Shown here piece after piece: positions 15,741 to 29,200 of a stretch of 64,000 nucleotides of DNA. The DNA comes from Clusia tigrina (Eukaryota > Arthropoda > Insecta > Diptera > Clusiidae), in NCBI GenBank assembly GCA_920105625.2, contig OV050030.1, positions 27,556,516 to 27,620,515 on the forward strand. Direction: 5' to 3'. How positions within the stretch are numbered: position 1 is the stretch's first letter; each line of letters starts with the position of its first letter. The notes under the pieces were generated by a model. It was given only the letters and a program-made list of their open reading frames with translations. It was not told where the DNA came from and did not search any database. Position numbers and translations under genes: made by a program.

Positions 15741-18700
15741 CAGCACTCAATGCAGACATTTTGAACAGTTTTGCATATCGGCCGCATTAACAAAAGGTCT
15801 CGACTGCGTCTGTTGGGCTGTCCAACTGTCTCTTTAAATTTTTGGAGCAATTTTCTACATGTCACTTTGCATAGTCGGGCTAAAATATTACCAAATCATT
15901 AACTTTGTGCTCCATTCTGTGTATTGAGCTGAGTTTTTTGTGTCTCTTATTTATTTATTTCTACTTTTTGTGGCTATTTAATTTATAAGCGCACAGCAAC
16001 AGCAACAACGACATCAATCACTTTTCGTTACGTATCGTTGCATTTGCTCGTGGTACCAAACCACACCACATCAATTGCCACGCCTACCTGCCCGCCTTAA
16101 GTCCCTGTGCCTTTAGATCGCATTGAGCCGCCCGTTACTGGGGCAATGCAAATTCAGGTATTGCTCGATTAAAAATGGAAACAAATGGTAACTTGCCAAA
16201 TTCGCCAAGTGAAGGCTTTGACTATTAAACATAAAAAATGTTTGTTGCAGCCGTTCAAACGCTGGCAGCAGTTGCTGCACGGCTACATGAGCATGTTGCT
16301 GTGCTGTAAATATAATTTGAGGTTTCTTGTTTGGCATTTTTAGCATATTCCGGTGTACGAGTATGTCTGTGGGTCAGTTGCGCATGTTCCCACATAAATG
16401 GTTGACAGTAAGCATATAAGAAGAAAATAATGAATAAATCTGCCCTCAAAGACATTGAGGGGACCAAATTGATGAATATATATATTTACTATATAAGTAC
16501 AATCTGTGTTCAAACAATTTACTAACACGTGCCTCAAGATGAGTTGGAAATATGTAATGTAAGCACATGACTAGAGTACTCATTACTCTGGTTACAGCTG
16601 TCTGAGTGGGGCTGTTGTGAATCTTCCATTAGAATTTTTACACATGATCTGGTTAATTCTGGTCTGGTTACTGTAATAGACTTATCTCCAAGTAATGGCG
16701 GTTGCGGTGAAAAGTCATATTGGTAAGCGTAATTTCCTCATAGTAATTATCTAATTGTAACAGAATGTGTTATCTTCTATCTTTCTCATTACTACGCTCT
16801 GTCAATTTATAGTTCAACACCAAATTCAAGACTGAAAAGTAGCTTTGATAGCTTTACTCCTCCAATTTTCACTGAAGTACTCAACTATTTCTCGATGAAG
16901 GATTGGTTCGGGTTTGTTTTTTACTTATTAGGAGCAATTCTACCATCATCAGTCAACACATAATTAGCATTTTAATTCCTTTTCTTCAAGCAGTACTTTG
17001 AAACCTAAGTGAGTTCCATGGGTGTGTGCAAAGCAGTCTGGGTCCACAGTTATTATTTCATTGAAAGAACTTGATTGTAAGTTTTTCTGTTATTCTCACG
17101 ATTTATGTTAAGCTTAGCAATAGGTGCAGGGTCACATTTTACCTTAGGATAAGTTCATCTAAATGTAGAAGGACATCTTTTTCACCACATCTTGTTTACT
17201 GTAGCTACAACCGTTTCTTACTTTTAATTTATTTACAGTGTTGGGGCAATTTTTAAGGGCTGCTTGCTTAATGGCAGTCCACGCAAAGAAAATTACACTA
17301 ACTACAAACGATCGGTACAGGCAATGTAAAAAGGCAAGCGTTAGGCCGATGGACACCTCATATATTTCTGTCCATCGATCTCTGTAATAAGTCAAGAATA
17401 ATTGTGAGCTTCCTGGTTTGGAGGACAAGAAGAGATTATTCTGGGCGTAACTGCTTTTCTAACATTCGCAAAATCTTTTTATTTCACGACCTTTACTCTC
17501 TTGATCCTTAGAAGGGCTTTACATCTGGTATAGCTATGGACATTGAAGGTTTAAACGTAGCCCATTCCATCAGCCAGTTTAAGTTAATTAATAAGAATTA
17601 ATTTGGTTGTCTCTGTCGTCCCTATACATTTGTTCCACAAGGTTAGGCTGGCTAGATTATATTCCATATTATTTTCACATCTGTAAATCTAATTTTGTTC
17701 ATATGACATTGCTCCTTTAATGGCTGCACGGCATATATTTATAGGACCTGATTCCAGTTTGTGTAATTGTTTTGATATAATCTCTGATAATACTTTATAG
17801 GTGCTATACCTGTATTAATATATTTAGTGTTCGCAATATCCTTCTGTGCTTATGCATGAGAGCAATTATTTTAGTCTAACTGAATCACAAATAAAATAAG
17901 TGACTTAGATCCACTTCTTGTCATTGCACACAGAAATATTCTTTGTAATATTTTTATATTTTTCGATTATTTTCATTGAATGGGTGAAACTGGGTACTTG
18001 GTATTTGTAATGAGTCATCTGCAGGATGGCTTTAATACTATCACTAATTTTGGTCAAGTTCTCCTATATACAAACTGAATTGGCTCTCTTCCAAAGATGT
18101 GATAATATCGAGTGCACAATGAGTCTCTAATATGTTACTCATCATGCCGTAGTCGTTCTGTGATACTGACTATTCGAGGTCCCCTGTGTTCCAAGAATAT
18201 ACCGGAGGACACCAACTGGGTTTACGCTTTGTCTTATTTAATACTCAACCAGGCGTCATGCATCAAAGAATCTCCTGCACTCCATCAATCCGAGCTCTGC
18301 ATTTTCCCACCTGCTTTGCCATGTGTGTTCACTGCATTTGTGATGAACTAAACAAACTTTAGCTGAATGGGTCTCAACAGAACATGCGAGCGTTTCGTCA
18401 ATTAAGAAAAATATTATAAGAGACTTGGAGAAACCAAGTCTCGCCGGAGTAGATGGAATGGAATGTCCAACCATAAAACCGATATTTTTATGTACTAAGC
18501 CATATTGGATACCTGTCCATCAAAGACGTGAATTCCATTTATTCAGTGGGTTTTTTTTTGTTCACTACGTCAATTGGCTTCAGCGAATTGAATGTACTTA
18601 ACGCACTGCATCGAATTGTTTGTTATATTTATGTGAATCCTATTTAAAGCAATCACATTCTATTTCAGCCAAAGATTCTGTTATTTAATATTGCAGTTAA

Positions 18701-20825
18701 TTAACTTCAAGTGGCAAAATCCACACACAACAACAATACAATTTAATGGGCACTTTAAACGATTTTATGCATTGTGCCCTGCCCGCTGACACAACAGCAA
18801 TTTGCCATAAATGCAAATGTGGTCATTTGACAAATTTCAATGATAGCCAATTTTAGAAGCAAGCATTTAAACATTGTGCTGCATGTTCGCACTCTTAAGT
18901 GCCTCTGTGCCTTTGTGCCTGGCTGCCCCTAGAAGTGGTAGGTATCAATCTGATAAATAAATTGCAAACAGCAATTTCTGCTTGGGCTGTCAATGCAGCG
19001 TGCAGCCACAAAATATGATAAATCAATAAAAAAGCTGCACGCTTTAAGTCTAGACCGCATGTTGCTGTTGTGGTGATGTGTGTTTATGGTAAGCAGCTGG
19101 CTGGCGGCAGGCAGCGGGCGGCCAGCGGCTCCACCTACGAAACGGCCCAAGCAATTGTGCAGCACAGCACAGCCCCAGCATCGAATGCAGCAGCAACCGT
19201 AACCGCAACACCTAGAATTGTGGTGTTAATATTTAACGCATGCAACACCAACCATGCAACTCCCCAACAACTGCAAAGCAGCTGAAGTTGTACGCTGCTG
19301 CTGCACCCGCTGCCATTGCAAAGTTGCTGATTGATTTTTATTGTTGTACGCTGCGTGAGACATGCTCGCTTGCTTGCCTGCTGCAATTTTTTGGTGTTTT
19401 AATAAATTACAAAAACGAAAACAAAAAGCCACAGAAAATACACAAAATTATAAAAATTACCAAACGTTGTGCTTGCGTGTATTAAAGGCGACATTTTTGC
19501 AGTCACTGTCGCGTTGCTGCTTGAGCCATTTCCTTAAATTATTTCCCCATATGTGTTTGTGCGTGTGCGCTAACGAAGGGTTCATATTTCACCAGGCGAC
19601 CAAGGCCCACAAGCTCCAGTCCTGCTGGTACTCGGCAGCGTAATGGAATTTATGGGGTGGCAACGTATAAATGGACAAAGATTAATTTCTTTATGAGTTT
19701 TTATTGACCATTAAAATGAATTGGAAAATATGTGCATAAATTTTGCTTAAATGCAAATGCGAGCATACACGTATATGAAATGTTGGCTGGGCTCTTGGCT
19801 GCGCTCTATGCTCAACGGCAAATTTGCCTTTGTCATTGATATGCCAACAACAACCAAATGACAAATACAAGAACACACACAACCACAACAACAAACTCAA
19901 CCCAACAACAATAACAACAAAGACGCACACTCGAACAGTGCTGCAGTCGAGCCATAAATACCTTTAATTTCGAATACTTCTCCGTCTTACAATGGAGATT
20001 TAGCACTGCCACACTTGGTCTACTACACTTGGAGAAATCATTGCTGCAAACCTAGTACTGAAGTGTGGTCCGACGTAGCAGCTTAGTTCAAAACTATATT
20101 TCAGGTAATTTTTTCGAAATTGCGACTATTTTCTGAACTACTCAGTCAAAGAGAATTTGTGTGGAGCTTCTGATGTTGTGGGTTTGTTCTAAGCGAAGCT
20201 TCCAACTTCTATAAATGAGAACGAAAGCATACCAAAAAGGGTCACGAATGCCTTGTGCTAATTTAAATTGAAATTTGAAAGTAAAAAGCGGTATTTTCTT
20301 GGTTCATTACTACATAGTATGACGAGAAATATGGCTTTAAAATCAGTTTATATCTTAGCTATATGAAGGAGTTTTTCCTTCTCTAATCCTTTCCAGGTGA
20401 ACCTTATTGCAAATATCAGCAGAGTTGTTTGAATGCAATATCCCAATGAATATATTTGTTAGTAGGTTGAGTGGCTTCTCTGTCTGGGCCTTAATTTCTA
20501 ATTGAAATGAGAGCGATGTTCAGAAAAATCATCAGTTACAGCTGTCTTTGGAGAAATCATGCTTAAATAGGTAATCCAGAAATATATTATACTGCAGACT
20601 AGTTTAAGCAGGAATTGAGACATTTCGATTGCTCTTAGTCTCTTCTCATTTCGACAATGTAGTATCGAATATTATAGATGTTTTTTGAGATAGTATAGAT
20701 TCTTAAACAGAGGAGTCACGTAGAAAATTTATGAACACAAATCAATCATATGTAATTATTGCAAAAGGTTCTGCTTCAGGACCATTCAGTGAAGCATGCT
20801 TTAGAATTACGTAACGTTTCATGGT

Positions 20826-22318
20826 TAAGTAGGTAAGTAGGTAGGTAAGGCGGCACACTTAGGCCAACATTGACCCTTTGTGATACGGCATGAGACATCA
20901 GGTTCCATCCCTTTCAAAGGACCAGCCATTTTTAGCTTTCGATGAAGCTGTTGATGGAGATAATCTTTTTATTTGAGATATCTCCCAAAGAGTACAGAAT
21001 GTAGTGACCTAGGAGAGTACGCCATCTTCTGGACAGCGCTGGATACGTGCATAACAGGTGCGCAATGGACTCTTCCACATTCTCGTCCATGCAACTCCTG
21101 CAGAAGTCGTTAGAGGCAATCCGCAGCCTACACCCGTGAGTGCCTAGAGTCCACTGTCCCGTTACAGCACTAATCACGGAACTTATACATTGTCTATTTA
21201 GAGCCACTAGGTTCTTAGAGCGCTTGTCACTTATCTCTGGCCAGGTTTGCCTAGATATTTTACACCCGGAAAATTCAGACTAGCGCCTGCCCGCTGTTCC
21301 TAAGGATATTGTATCTACTAAGAGCTTACATGTGGCAAGAGGAATACCGAAGATCGACCTATCTGGTTCAATCGGTATGGTAGTACCCTCACGGGCAAGT
21401 TCATCCGCCTTACAGTTCCCTGGCATATCTCTGTGACCGGGAACCCATCACAGATGCAGACAGCTATCTCGTCTAAAGATTTGTGGCAGCTCTTAAGGGC
21501 TTTTGAGGTGATAATAGCCCAGTCCAGGGAATGCAAAGCTACTTGGCTGTCGGATAGAACGCAAATATCATGTCCAGATACTTTCTTTTTCCTTAGCCAA
21601 GACATTGCTGCCTCTACAGCTACGACCTCTCCCTGAAAAACACTGTAGTGGTCGGGCATCCTAAAGGGCATGTTAGTGTCCAAATCTTCTGAGAATACAC
21701 CACCTCCCATCCTACTCTGTAACTTGGGCCCATCTGTGTAGATATGAACCCCTTCTACATGAGGGGGATGCCATCCTTCCATTCGTCCCTGGAGGGAATG
21801 GAGATCCTGCACATACTATTGAAGGCATACATTGGTGTGATGTAGTCGCAAGAGTCAGGAATACCCTCAAAATGTCTTAAAATAGATGCCTGACCTACGT
21901 TCCTGGCAACCCATTGATGCGTAGCTTTTAGCCTGATAGCTGAGTTTGCAGCCACTTTTTCGCCAAAAAGCCTAACAGGCAGCAGATTGATCATAACGTC
22001 CAAAGCTGCCGTTGAAGTCGTTCTAATGGTACTACTTATGAATTTCTCTGCCGTTATTTGTACCTTTGCTACCAGCCTATTGTATGTGGACTTACTTAGG
22101 GCTGTCGACCAAGCAAGCACCCCATTGAAAAGGACTGGTCGTACCACAGCTGTGTATATCCAATAGGCTACCTTATGTTGTAACCCTAATTTTTTACCTA
22201 TAAGTCTTTTGCGAGAGTACAGATCTACTTGAGCCTTCCTAATGCGTTCGCTTATATTAGCCTTCCAGTTCAGCTTCCTATCTATGATCACGCCCAGATA
22301 TTTAGCCTCCTCGACAAG
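20826..22318 (-). mobile_element. 5'-truncated LINE of the I/LOA type with RNase H domain; tail (TACC)n
   Basis: On the minus strand the sequence starts inside the reverse transcriptase, continues through RNase H and a C-terminal cysteine motif, and ends in a short 3' UTR followed by a TACCTACCTACTTACC tail (20826-20850). Sudden 5' truncation with an intact 3' end is the normal product of target-primed reverse transcription. A 3' fragment of the same family is at 39573-39775, and a longer related element with a similar tail is at 59184-62015. Clade placement among the RNase H-bearing LINEs (I, LOA, R1 groups) is uncertain. Confidence 0.85.
20932..22318 (-). pseudogene. LINE ORF2 remnant: RT thumb, RNase H, C-terminal Cys motif
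   Basis: Three frames together cover the 3' half of ORF2. From 22318: YLGVIIDRKLNWKANI, the conserved post-catalytic RT motif, then KVAYWIYTAVVRPVL. In another frame (21812-21318): IYTDGP, FQGEVVAVEAAM and LSDSQVALHSLD, the Asp-Glu-Asp residues of RNase H. In a third (21207-20932): GQWTLGTHGCRLRI, then CRSCMDENVEESIAHLLC, a C-x2-C...H-x3/4-C finger found at the end of such ORF2 proteins. Frame changes near 21755-21812 and 21207-21318 show it is dead. The RT catalytic box itself lies in the missing 5' part. Confidence 0.85.
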
Positions 22319-22320
22319 AA

Positions 22321-22732
22321 GGGGTTAGTGAAAGGAAAATTACAACTATTTTAAACATTCTCAATAAAATGAGACATTTCTTTTAATATTCTCATTACCA
22401 TCAATTTAAAAGAGGCGACAAATACTCTACTTGAAGTATATGATAATGCAAATTATATATAAGCCAAAGAAAGTTCCTTTTAATAAATCCACATCTCTTA
22501 AAGTCGCTCAAACACTAACAGTGTAATAATAGTCTTATAGAGTTATTAGTATGGGGGTGAATCTACCCACAGGTATAGAGTGAATTAGGGAACATGTCTG
22601 CAACTCGCACTTCTTTCTCCCTAAAGAAGATTTGCATACAAATTTAAAGCACTAACCAGCTCTAAAAAAGATTGTACTAAACTTCATGATTCTGGAAGAT
22701 TTTAACTTACCGTATTCCAAATATAAAGTAAA
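22321..22732. other. intergenic stretch, nothing recognised
   Basis: AT-rich DNA between the LINE and the SINE without open frames or repeats I can name. Confidence 0.6.
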
Positions 22733-22938
22733 GCAACGTGTAGTCTAGTGTAAGCCTGTTAGACTCTCACCATGAGGGTCGCAGGTTCAAATCCTTCCAC
22801 GGGGTTGGGCTCCAAAATGCTTGTTTCTAAAAAATCCTTTTCTCTTCGAGTCGAAGGCCTCTGTAGCTAGTACTCATTCCCCTAACACCTGGCAGTCATA
22901 ACTAATTATAGTATAAGAACTAATAATAATAATAATAA
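22733..22938 (+). mobile_element. tRNA-derived SINE with (TAA)n tail
   Basis: A perfect tRNA B box, GGTTCAAATCC, lies at 22784-22794 and an A-box-like TAGTCTAGTG about 40 bp before it (22741-22750), the spacing of an internal RNA polymerase III promoter. The tRNA-like head is followed by about 120 bp of unrelated body and a TAATAATAATAATAATAAAA tail (22919-22938). That head-body-tail plan is a SINE. It is not a working tRNA gene: the acceptor stem does not pair and there is no CCA-side partner. Tails of TAA type point to mobilisation by an I-like LINE, which is inference. Confidence 0.75.
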
Positions 22939-24856
22939 AAGGAATATACACTATCTTACAGATAACTGTGATATGGGGTAGTACAGAATTGCAATTAGTT
23001 TTATTTACAAAGTCGTTCTATATAGTTAAATTTCATGACTTCTAAGTTATTATATTCCCAACCACTTCACTACGAACTTCAGAAGATATCAATATCGCGC
23101 ACAAATATTCTATTAAGTATAATTTTGTAAGATTAACTTACTAGAAGCTTCAATGGGAGAGACAGTTTCTAACCTACATTCACGCACATATTTTGGCTTA
23201 AGTGGATATTAGAAGGATTAGCCTACTAAAAGATTCAGAGGGAGCTATTGTAGTACCATCACGTTTGACATGACATATTACGATATTATTTAGGAGTATG
23301 AAATGAAGACTCCAATTGTGTACCTTTATATGAAATTTTATTCATAAATCTTGTACAGATTTCCAATTCCTCATATACATTAGAAGTAGGCTTGGTAGTA
23401 GATCAACAACGAAGTAAATGATATTCATAAAATCATTACACACTGAAAATTTTAGTAAATGTGACCAATATGTCCAACATTCCTATCACCCACCCACATT
23501 ACTCCCATCCGATCCGCTTGATATTCTTTTCGGTAGCCATTTTCAAATGACTTCAGCCACTTTTGCTAGTTTTTATAATGCATTTTTAAACAATGATATT
23601 CGTATAAAAATATGAATTACGGTAAAATTTTACTTTCAACTCAATCTGAATAATGAAAAGCATAAAAGGCAGAGTTCCTTCGGCTGGGCGGTTGGGGAGA
23701 GCGGCGGCGGCCGCATTGACAGCATTTGTTGCACTAGTGAAAAATTAATAAATTCATGAGCAATTTTTAATCTAGTACGTGATTTAATTCTCGCCTGCCA
23801 CAGAGAGCCTCCTCTCGATACGCTGCGATATGATGCGCTGCACAGAGCGGTCGACTGCCACATGAAGCGCAGCGTATGCCCGGAGTGGTGGAGTAGCTGG
23901 CTTGGCCCGCCAGACGTGAAATTTACGTTAAATACGATGCAGATTTGTTGCATTTTTTAGTGTGGCTGCGTATGTTTGTGTTTCTGTGTGTGTGTGTGTG
24001 TGTGTGGAATTGCAACTTGAACAACGTGCACAGTGACTTTTCATAGCTCGCCTCAAGTTAATTTGCAAATGGGTTTTTATTTTTGCACAAACCCAAACGA
24101 AGCCTGAAAGGCAGACATCCTTCCTCTAGTCTCGCCAGCACATCGTCTAATATGGCCGGGTGGGTACACGTGAATGCAGTTTTTGCGTTGATTGACCACG
24201 TTTCAAAATTAGTTCGTCCTGAGTTTGTGTTGCATGCAGGCAACGTTAAGTAATTTTCGCATTTGTTATTCATTTTTCTCTAGTTTGCGTTGGTTTTTTT
24301 TGTTGTTGTTTGCCTCGAAGTAGCATTCTAAATAAGTTTCTATGCTGGCTGAACTTATCGGCCGGCATGGCGAATGTCATAACTTAAATTGTGCGCTGCG
24401 TGTGTGTGTGTGCATCATGGCAGTATTGCAGCGAGCATCGTCATCGCCAACGCCAACTGATGAAGTGGAAAACTAAGCAGTCGCTTATGCTATTCGGTGC
24501 CCGCCACGTAGTGTGGCTGTCGGTGGTAGCTATTAGGGAGCTTCTTGCATCGCATCACGTAGGAGTTTTAAATTTGCTTCTGAATTGGTTGTGGCTTATT
24601 TTTCATGCTTTTCACGGCTGTGCTTAGTGCTCGTAAACAATTTTCCACGCTGCTGTCCAAATGACATAAATTATAAATCTCTGCGAAAAGAACGGATTTA
24701 GTGAAAATATTCGTACTTCAGAGTCAAATTATAGCAAGGCTTACTTTTAGAAGGCTTTCCACGCAGTCATGCGAGCGACGTCTGGAGCGGTTTTATGAAA
24801 TTCGAGAACAAGTAAATTGGGGCCTACCATCGTAGGTTTGTGAAACGAAACTAATA
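22939..24856. other. noncoding DNA, no gene recognised
   Basis: Contains a GT run (23983-24006), a short GGCGGCGGCGGCC-rich patch (23697-23712) and a CAG/CGCAGC-rich patch (about 23810-23900). No supported exon. Confidence 0.55.
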
Positions 24857-25196
<340 letters not shown>

Positions 25197-25599
25197 CCGA
25201 TTAGTCCATTAGGAGCAAAGCGCCATTAAACATAAACAAATAAAAAATATAATTTACTCACCAAAAAAAATAAATAAAATAATTGTAGCATTTTATATAC
25301 GACACCTAGAGATTAAATAATTCAGTCTTGCAGAGAGTCATTCTTATATTGTGTTTCACAGGCTGAGAGGTGAGGCTTTGGTTCATCCCAGATTTATTGT
25401 TTCATTCCACTGAAGTGATCAGTTCTTGGTCGTATTTTAAAATATTGTTAACACCTGTGGACCTATCTTTGCAGAAACGCATATATTTCAGTGATTTGGT
25501 ATCTTTTCCTATTCTACACTTTTTTCTCTATTATGAAAAATGTTGATAATATTAGTTAGTTCGTCAGTTATATGGACTAATCACAGAATCTGTGAAGAC
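25197..25599. other. intergenic stretch, nothing recognised
   Basis: AT-rich DNA with no open frame or repeat that I can name. Confidence 0.55.
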
Positions 25600-26055
25600 A
25601 ACCCGAAATCGGGTTACATCAGAACTTAACAACGCTCGCGAGGTGCTCCTGCTTTGCTCGTGTCTACTCAACTCCATTACACTAAGTGTAGTTAGTGTTT
25701 CTTCGACTTGATCCCTCTATTGGAGGCATGGTCGGTGTCTACGGTAGCATCCAATGCTTCCGCTTCGGACAACTTTTCGCTGGAGCTTCGTCGTATCCAA
25801 ACCAGCGCAGACATTGTATAGTGATGCGTCTGACTATGTTAATATCAGCGTAGAGCTCGTACAGTTCGTGGTTAATCCGAATGCGATAGTGGTCGCCGAC
25901 ATGAAAAGGACCGAAGATTTTACGAAGAGTTTTCCTCTCGATCACACCAAGCGCGGCTGCACCAGTCTAGGACAGAACCCATGTTTCTGTGCCATAGAGC
26001 AGCAGGGGCAGGATTAGAGTTTTAAAGACTGTCAATTTTATCGAGAGAGGTCTCT
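25600..26055 (-). mobile_element. 5'-truncated RTE/CR1-type LINE fragment (end of reverse transcriptase ORF)
   Basis: On the minus strand the translation gives KLTVFKTLILPLLLYGTETW (about 26052-25993), then a stop, then GVIERKTLRKIFGP, YRIRINHELYELY and RRITIQCLRWFG. This block (LYG.E.W, R.LR.I.GP, R.N.ELY.LY, RLRW.GH) is the well-known C-terminal end of RTE-like reverse transcriptases in insect genomes. An in-frame stop (about 25981) and later frame decay show it is dead. The upstream ORF is absent, as expected for a truncated insertion. Confidence 0.75.
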
Positions 26056-26282
26056 ACTATACATTTGTATACTAATCCCATAGTAACACCTATTAGCAAG
26101 CGTGGTTCTTCGTTTAATCTACAGGCTAATGTCGTTTTCGGTATAATATTATTTGTAGGTGTGCTACGTTGACCCCGAAATTTACAATGTTCTCCAATTG
26201 CTTCCACGAACTCCACTGCCCTGTTATTTGCTTTCTGTCTGATATTTGGCACGACAGTTTTTACATGTTCAGCTGTGAGAAT
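26022..26282 (-). CDS. unidentified open frame beside the RTE fragment
   Basis: About 86 codons from ATT at 26282, with no obvious ATG start, read as AEHVKTVVPNIRQKANNRAV, EFVEAIGEHCKFRGQ, then CRLNEEPRLLIGVTMG. Composition is protein-like, so this may be an exon or the remnant of another mobile element. It overlaps the RTE reading (other frame) by about 30 bp at its end. I do not recognise the family and would not call it a gene without transcript support. Confidence 0.25.
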   Translation of the reverse strand: MLTAEHVKTVVPNIRQKANNRAVEFVEAIGEHCKFRGQRSTPTNNIIPKTTLACRLNEEPRLLIGVTMGLVYKCIVETSLDKIDSL

Positions 26283-29200
26283 CTAGTCGTTTAACACACA
26301 GTATCCTTTTATTCCCCGCTGAACTCATGAAAGGCGTAATATGGAAAAGCAAAGTTGAGAAACCTCCGACAATTGTATTGTGCGACACTTTGTGCAAGCT
26401 TCAAAAACTGTCATATTTGGGCAATTAATGCCAGAAACAATGAGAGAGTTTGCTGTGGTTACCAGTGTGGTACAGCGTCTTACTCCTTTTATACGAAAAT
26501 TACGAAGGAACGATTATTCCGATGAATTGAATCCACTAAAACGAGACTAAACCTTGCTCTTTGTGTCCAGAATTGAAATTGAAATTTTGATTTAGACATA
26601 CAAAGTTTAGAAAGAACCGTTCATATTTTAAATACATCATAAGAGAATAGGTCTGAGTAGATAGTATACGACAGTTTATATATAATTTACGATCTAACCA
26701 TCAATATTGCGTCATTTGACACAGTAAACTTTCTTTTGATAGAACTACGTTAATGGAGCGATGATCGTAATTATATATTCGAATATATTAACAGTTGATA
26801 TTTCATATAGAAAAAGCATCGAATTACTTTTACCGAAATATTTCAATATAACTACATTTATTATTAGTATCTATATTCAGGTGTTTAGGGTAAGTGATCT
26901 GGTCAAATGTGGTTAGTTTATGAAGATATAATTGTGCTTTCTTTGACCTTTAACGACGAAAGAGATTTAAAATTGTGGAAAACGAAAGTAATGCCGAAGG
27001 ACCTGTTAAGAAAAGTGTGTGTTATTGGATACAGCAGAACAAATAAAGAGAAGGTGTCATAAAAAATGTCAAAATAGTAATTCTCTCCCGTTTTTGGAAA
27101 CATTCCAGCAACCTGTGCCATATTTATTTGTATCTTCTGAGAAAAGCTAAACTAACGCCAAAAAGCATTTTATGAAGAAGTGGGAAAGTTCTTGTGACTA
27201 CTTCAGTTGCAGTTGCAAGCGCCGTCTACGCGCATAATCAGCAGCTCATAAAAATAAGTTCCCAGTGCAAATAATACGCATATGCAACTATAGAAATGCA
27301 AATGTAGAAAGTTCATCACCAGCAGTGCTTATCGCAAATATCCCGTTTCCATCTACATATTCGTGTGCCATTGTGTCTGTACTGGCCGAGATGGTCTCGA
27401 AGGATGCACAATACTCTGAAATTGAATGGCAGACTGAGTGACTCCACAGGAAAGTTCTTTACTTGGCAGTGCTTTTGGTAGCGGAAGTTGCAAACTATCT
27501 CCTACACATCCGGGCCGTGTGCTGAGCAGTTAAGGAGTGCTTTGAGATAAGTTCTGCGAATGTGTATATGTGTGTATGTAAGTATTTATATGTGTATATG
27601 CATGGATGTGGTTTCAGTGGGTAAACCTGTATTATGGACCCGCATTATCGAAATTTCACCGAATTTCAATTGGATTTGTAAAGTCTGCTTCAGCAGTCAG
27701 ACAATGTTTTCAGATACTTCGTATACTTTTACTTTAAAAGGCATGGCAGCGGTGGATCTGGCATATATTTATATACCTGATTACATTTTCGTTTAATTTC
27801 GGTCTGTTCATCTGCACTTTTCTCTATCAATAAAAACTTCATAACCCAACACCAAATGTGGAAGAGAAATATAAATACTTTAAAAAAAAAAGAATGTTCA
27901 AAGTGTTTTTCTAAGGTGTTTTTTCAAGGCTTTAATCCTACTCCAGATGTCGTCAAGAATCAGTTAATAATAATATTTAGTAGAGTTAGAAACGTCGAGA
28001 ACACCAGAAATTAAGAAATTCCGAGTTGTCATAAAGAGAGTTCAGAAATATTCATATTCATGACGATGGAGGTCTTCGAATCTATTGAAAATTGTTTTAC
28101 ACTGCGCAGAACTCAATTTGTCAAAAAATTGTTTGGCTAAGTTAAGTTTACTTTGGCAACAATGGACCTTGAACAGGCCGAACTGAGTCTTAGGACAGCC
28201 ATCTAACCTAAACTAAGTTTAGTTTTAAAGCGCACTTAATTCGATTAAAATCTCCTGAGCCGAAGGTGAACTGCTGTTATGGCTGTGTTTAAATCTGCGC
28301 TACATACGAAGTCACTCCTAATCCACGGAGCAAAAATCGATTTTCCTTGCATTACCAGCTTTTTTTTGGCTTAAACCCAGTTTGAAAAGCGTCTAGTTTT
28401 GTGAAACCTCATTACCAGTATTGATGGTAGCTATAATAATGGGTATTGTGCATGTATAGTCCGCTGATTGCAATAAGTATACAGCAAAAGTAGCAACAAC
28501 CGCAACATAATTGTTCTTTAGGCCAGATTGATTTGCAATTATTCCCAATGTGGGTCACTCACATGTAGTTTTATTAAGAGTTCATTTCGGATTATTCGCT
28601 TGTTGGCTGCTCGCTCGGGTCCATTGATAATTTTCAATTTCAATTTGTGCACAAATGTGCGCCTCGTTATTGCCATCAGTATTATGTATGAAATCACAAA
28701 AGTTTGTGCAACCTCTGACCACTTTGCATATGTCCAGCCTTGCTGTGTGCTCGCCAGTTTGCTCGTACGAGTATGCCTGCGCACACAACGTCCAATCACT
28801 CACATCGCTCGGCCTTTCAATAATAATGGATAACATTTTATTTGGCATTTTTAATGACGTTTTGATTGTGGCTAATTGTAATTGTCATGGACTCACATGT
28901 GCATGCATGAGCACATACGCCGCTTGCAGCATGCAACGTAGAGCATGGAGCATGCTGCACCATGACAGTTTGGCTATTTTAATAACAATTGGCGATATTT
29001 GCCAGTTGTGCTCAAATTACGGTGAATTTTTTGATTCGCAAAATTTATGAATTTACTGAAATTTGCCATTCAGCCATAAATGTTTGGCAATGTTAGTTCC
29101 ATTTCACAGCCAATTATCAAATGAAATTTGCTATTACAATTCATTTTGCGCCGCTGTTAGTTGTGATAAAACATTTGAAAATTTAATTTTTGCCATTCAA

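Larger units (their letters stand above)
11397..20825. other. long stretch of mostly unique noncoding DNA
   Basis: More than 9 kb without a convincing gene. It holds a short direct repeat at 12097-12190, a possible exon at 12417-12626, a 141-bp tandem duplication at 13930-14209, a CA run at 15724-15740, and CAA-rich tracts near 19845-19925. Parts rich in CAGCAG/GCAACA (about 15960-16100, 19080-19330) look like the intronic or regulatory DNA of large fly genes, but no exon can be assigned. Confidence 0.55.

Noticed and set aside
22733..22803. Functional tRNA gene
   Set aside because: A and B boxes exist but the arms do not form a proper cloverleaf, and the sequence continues into a SINE body and tail.
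28140..28215. Possible small LINE tail (GACAGCCATCTAACCTAAAC)
   Set aside because: Too short and without a coding part or repeated copy in the window.
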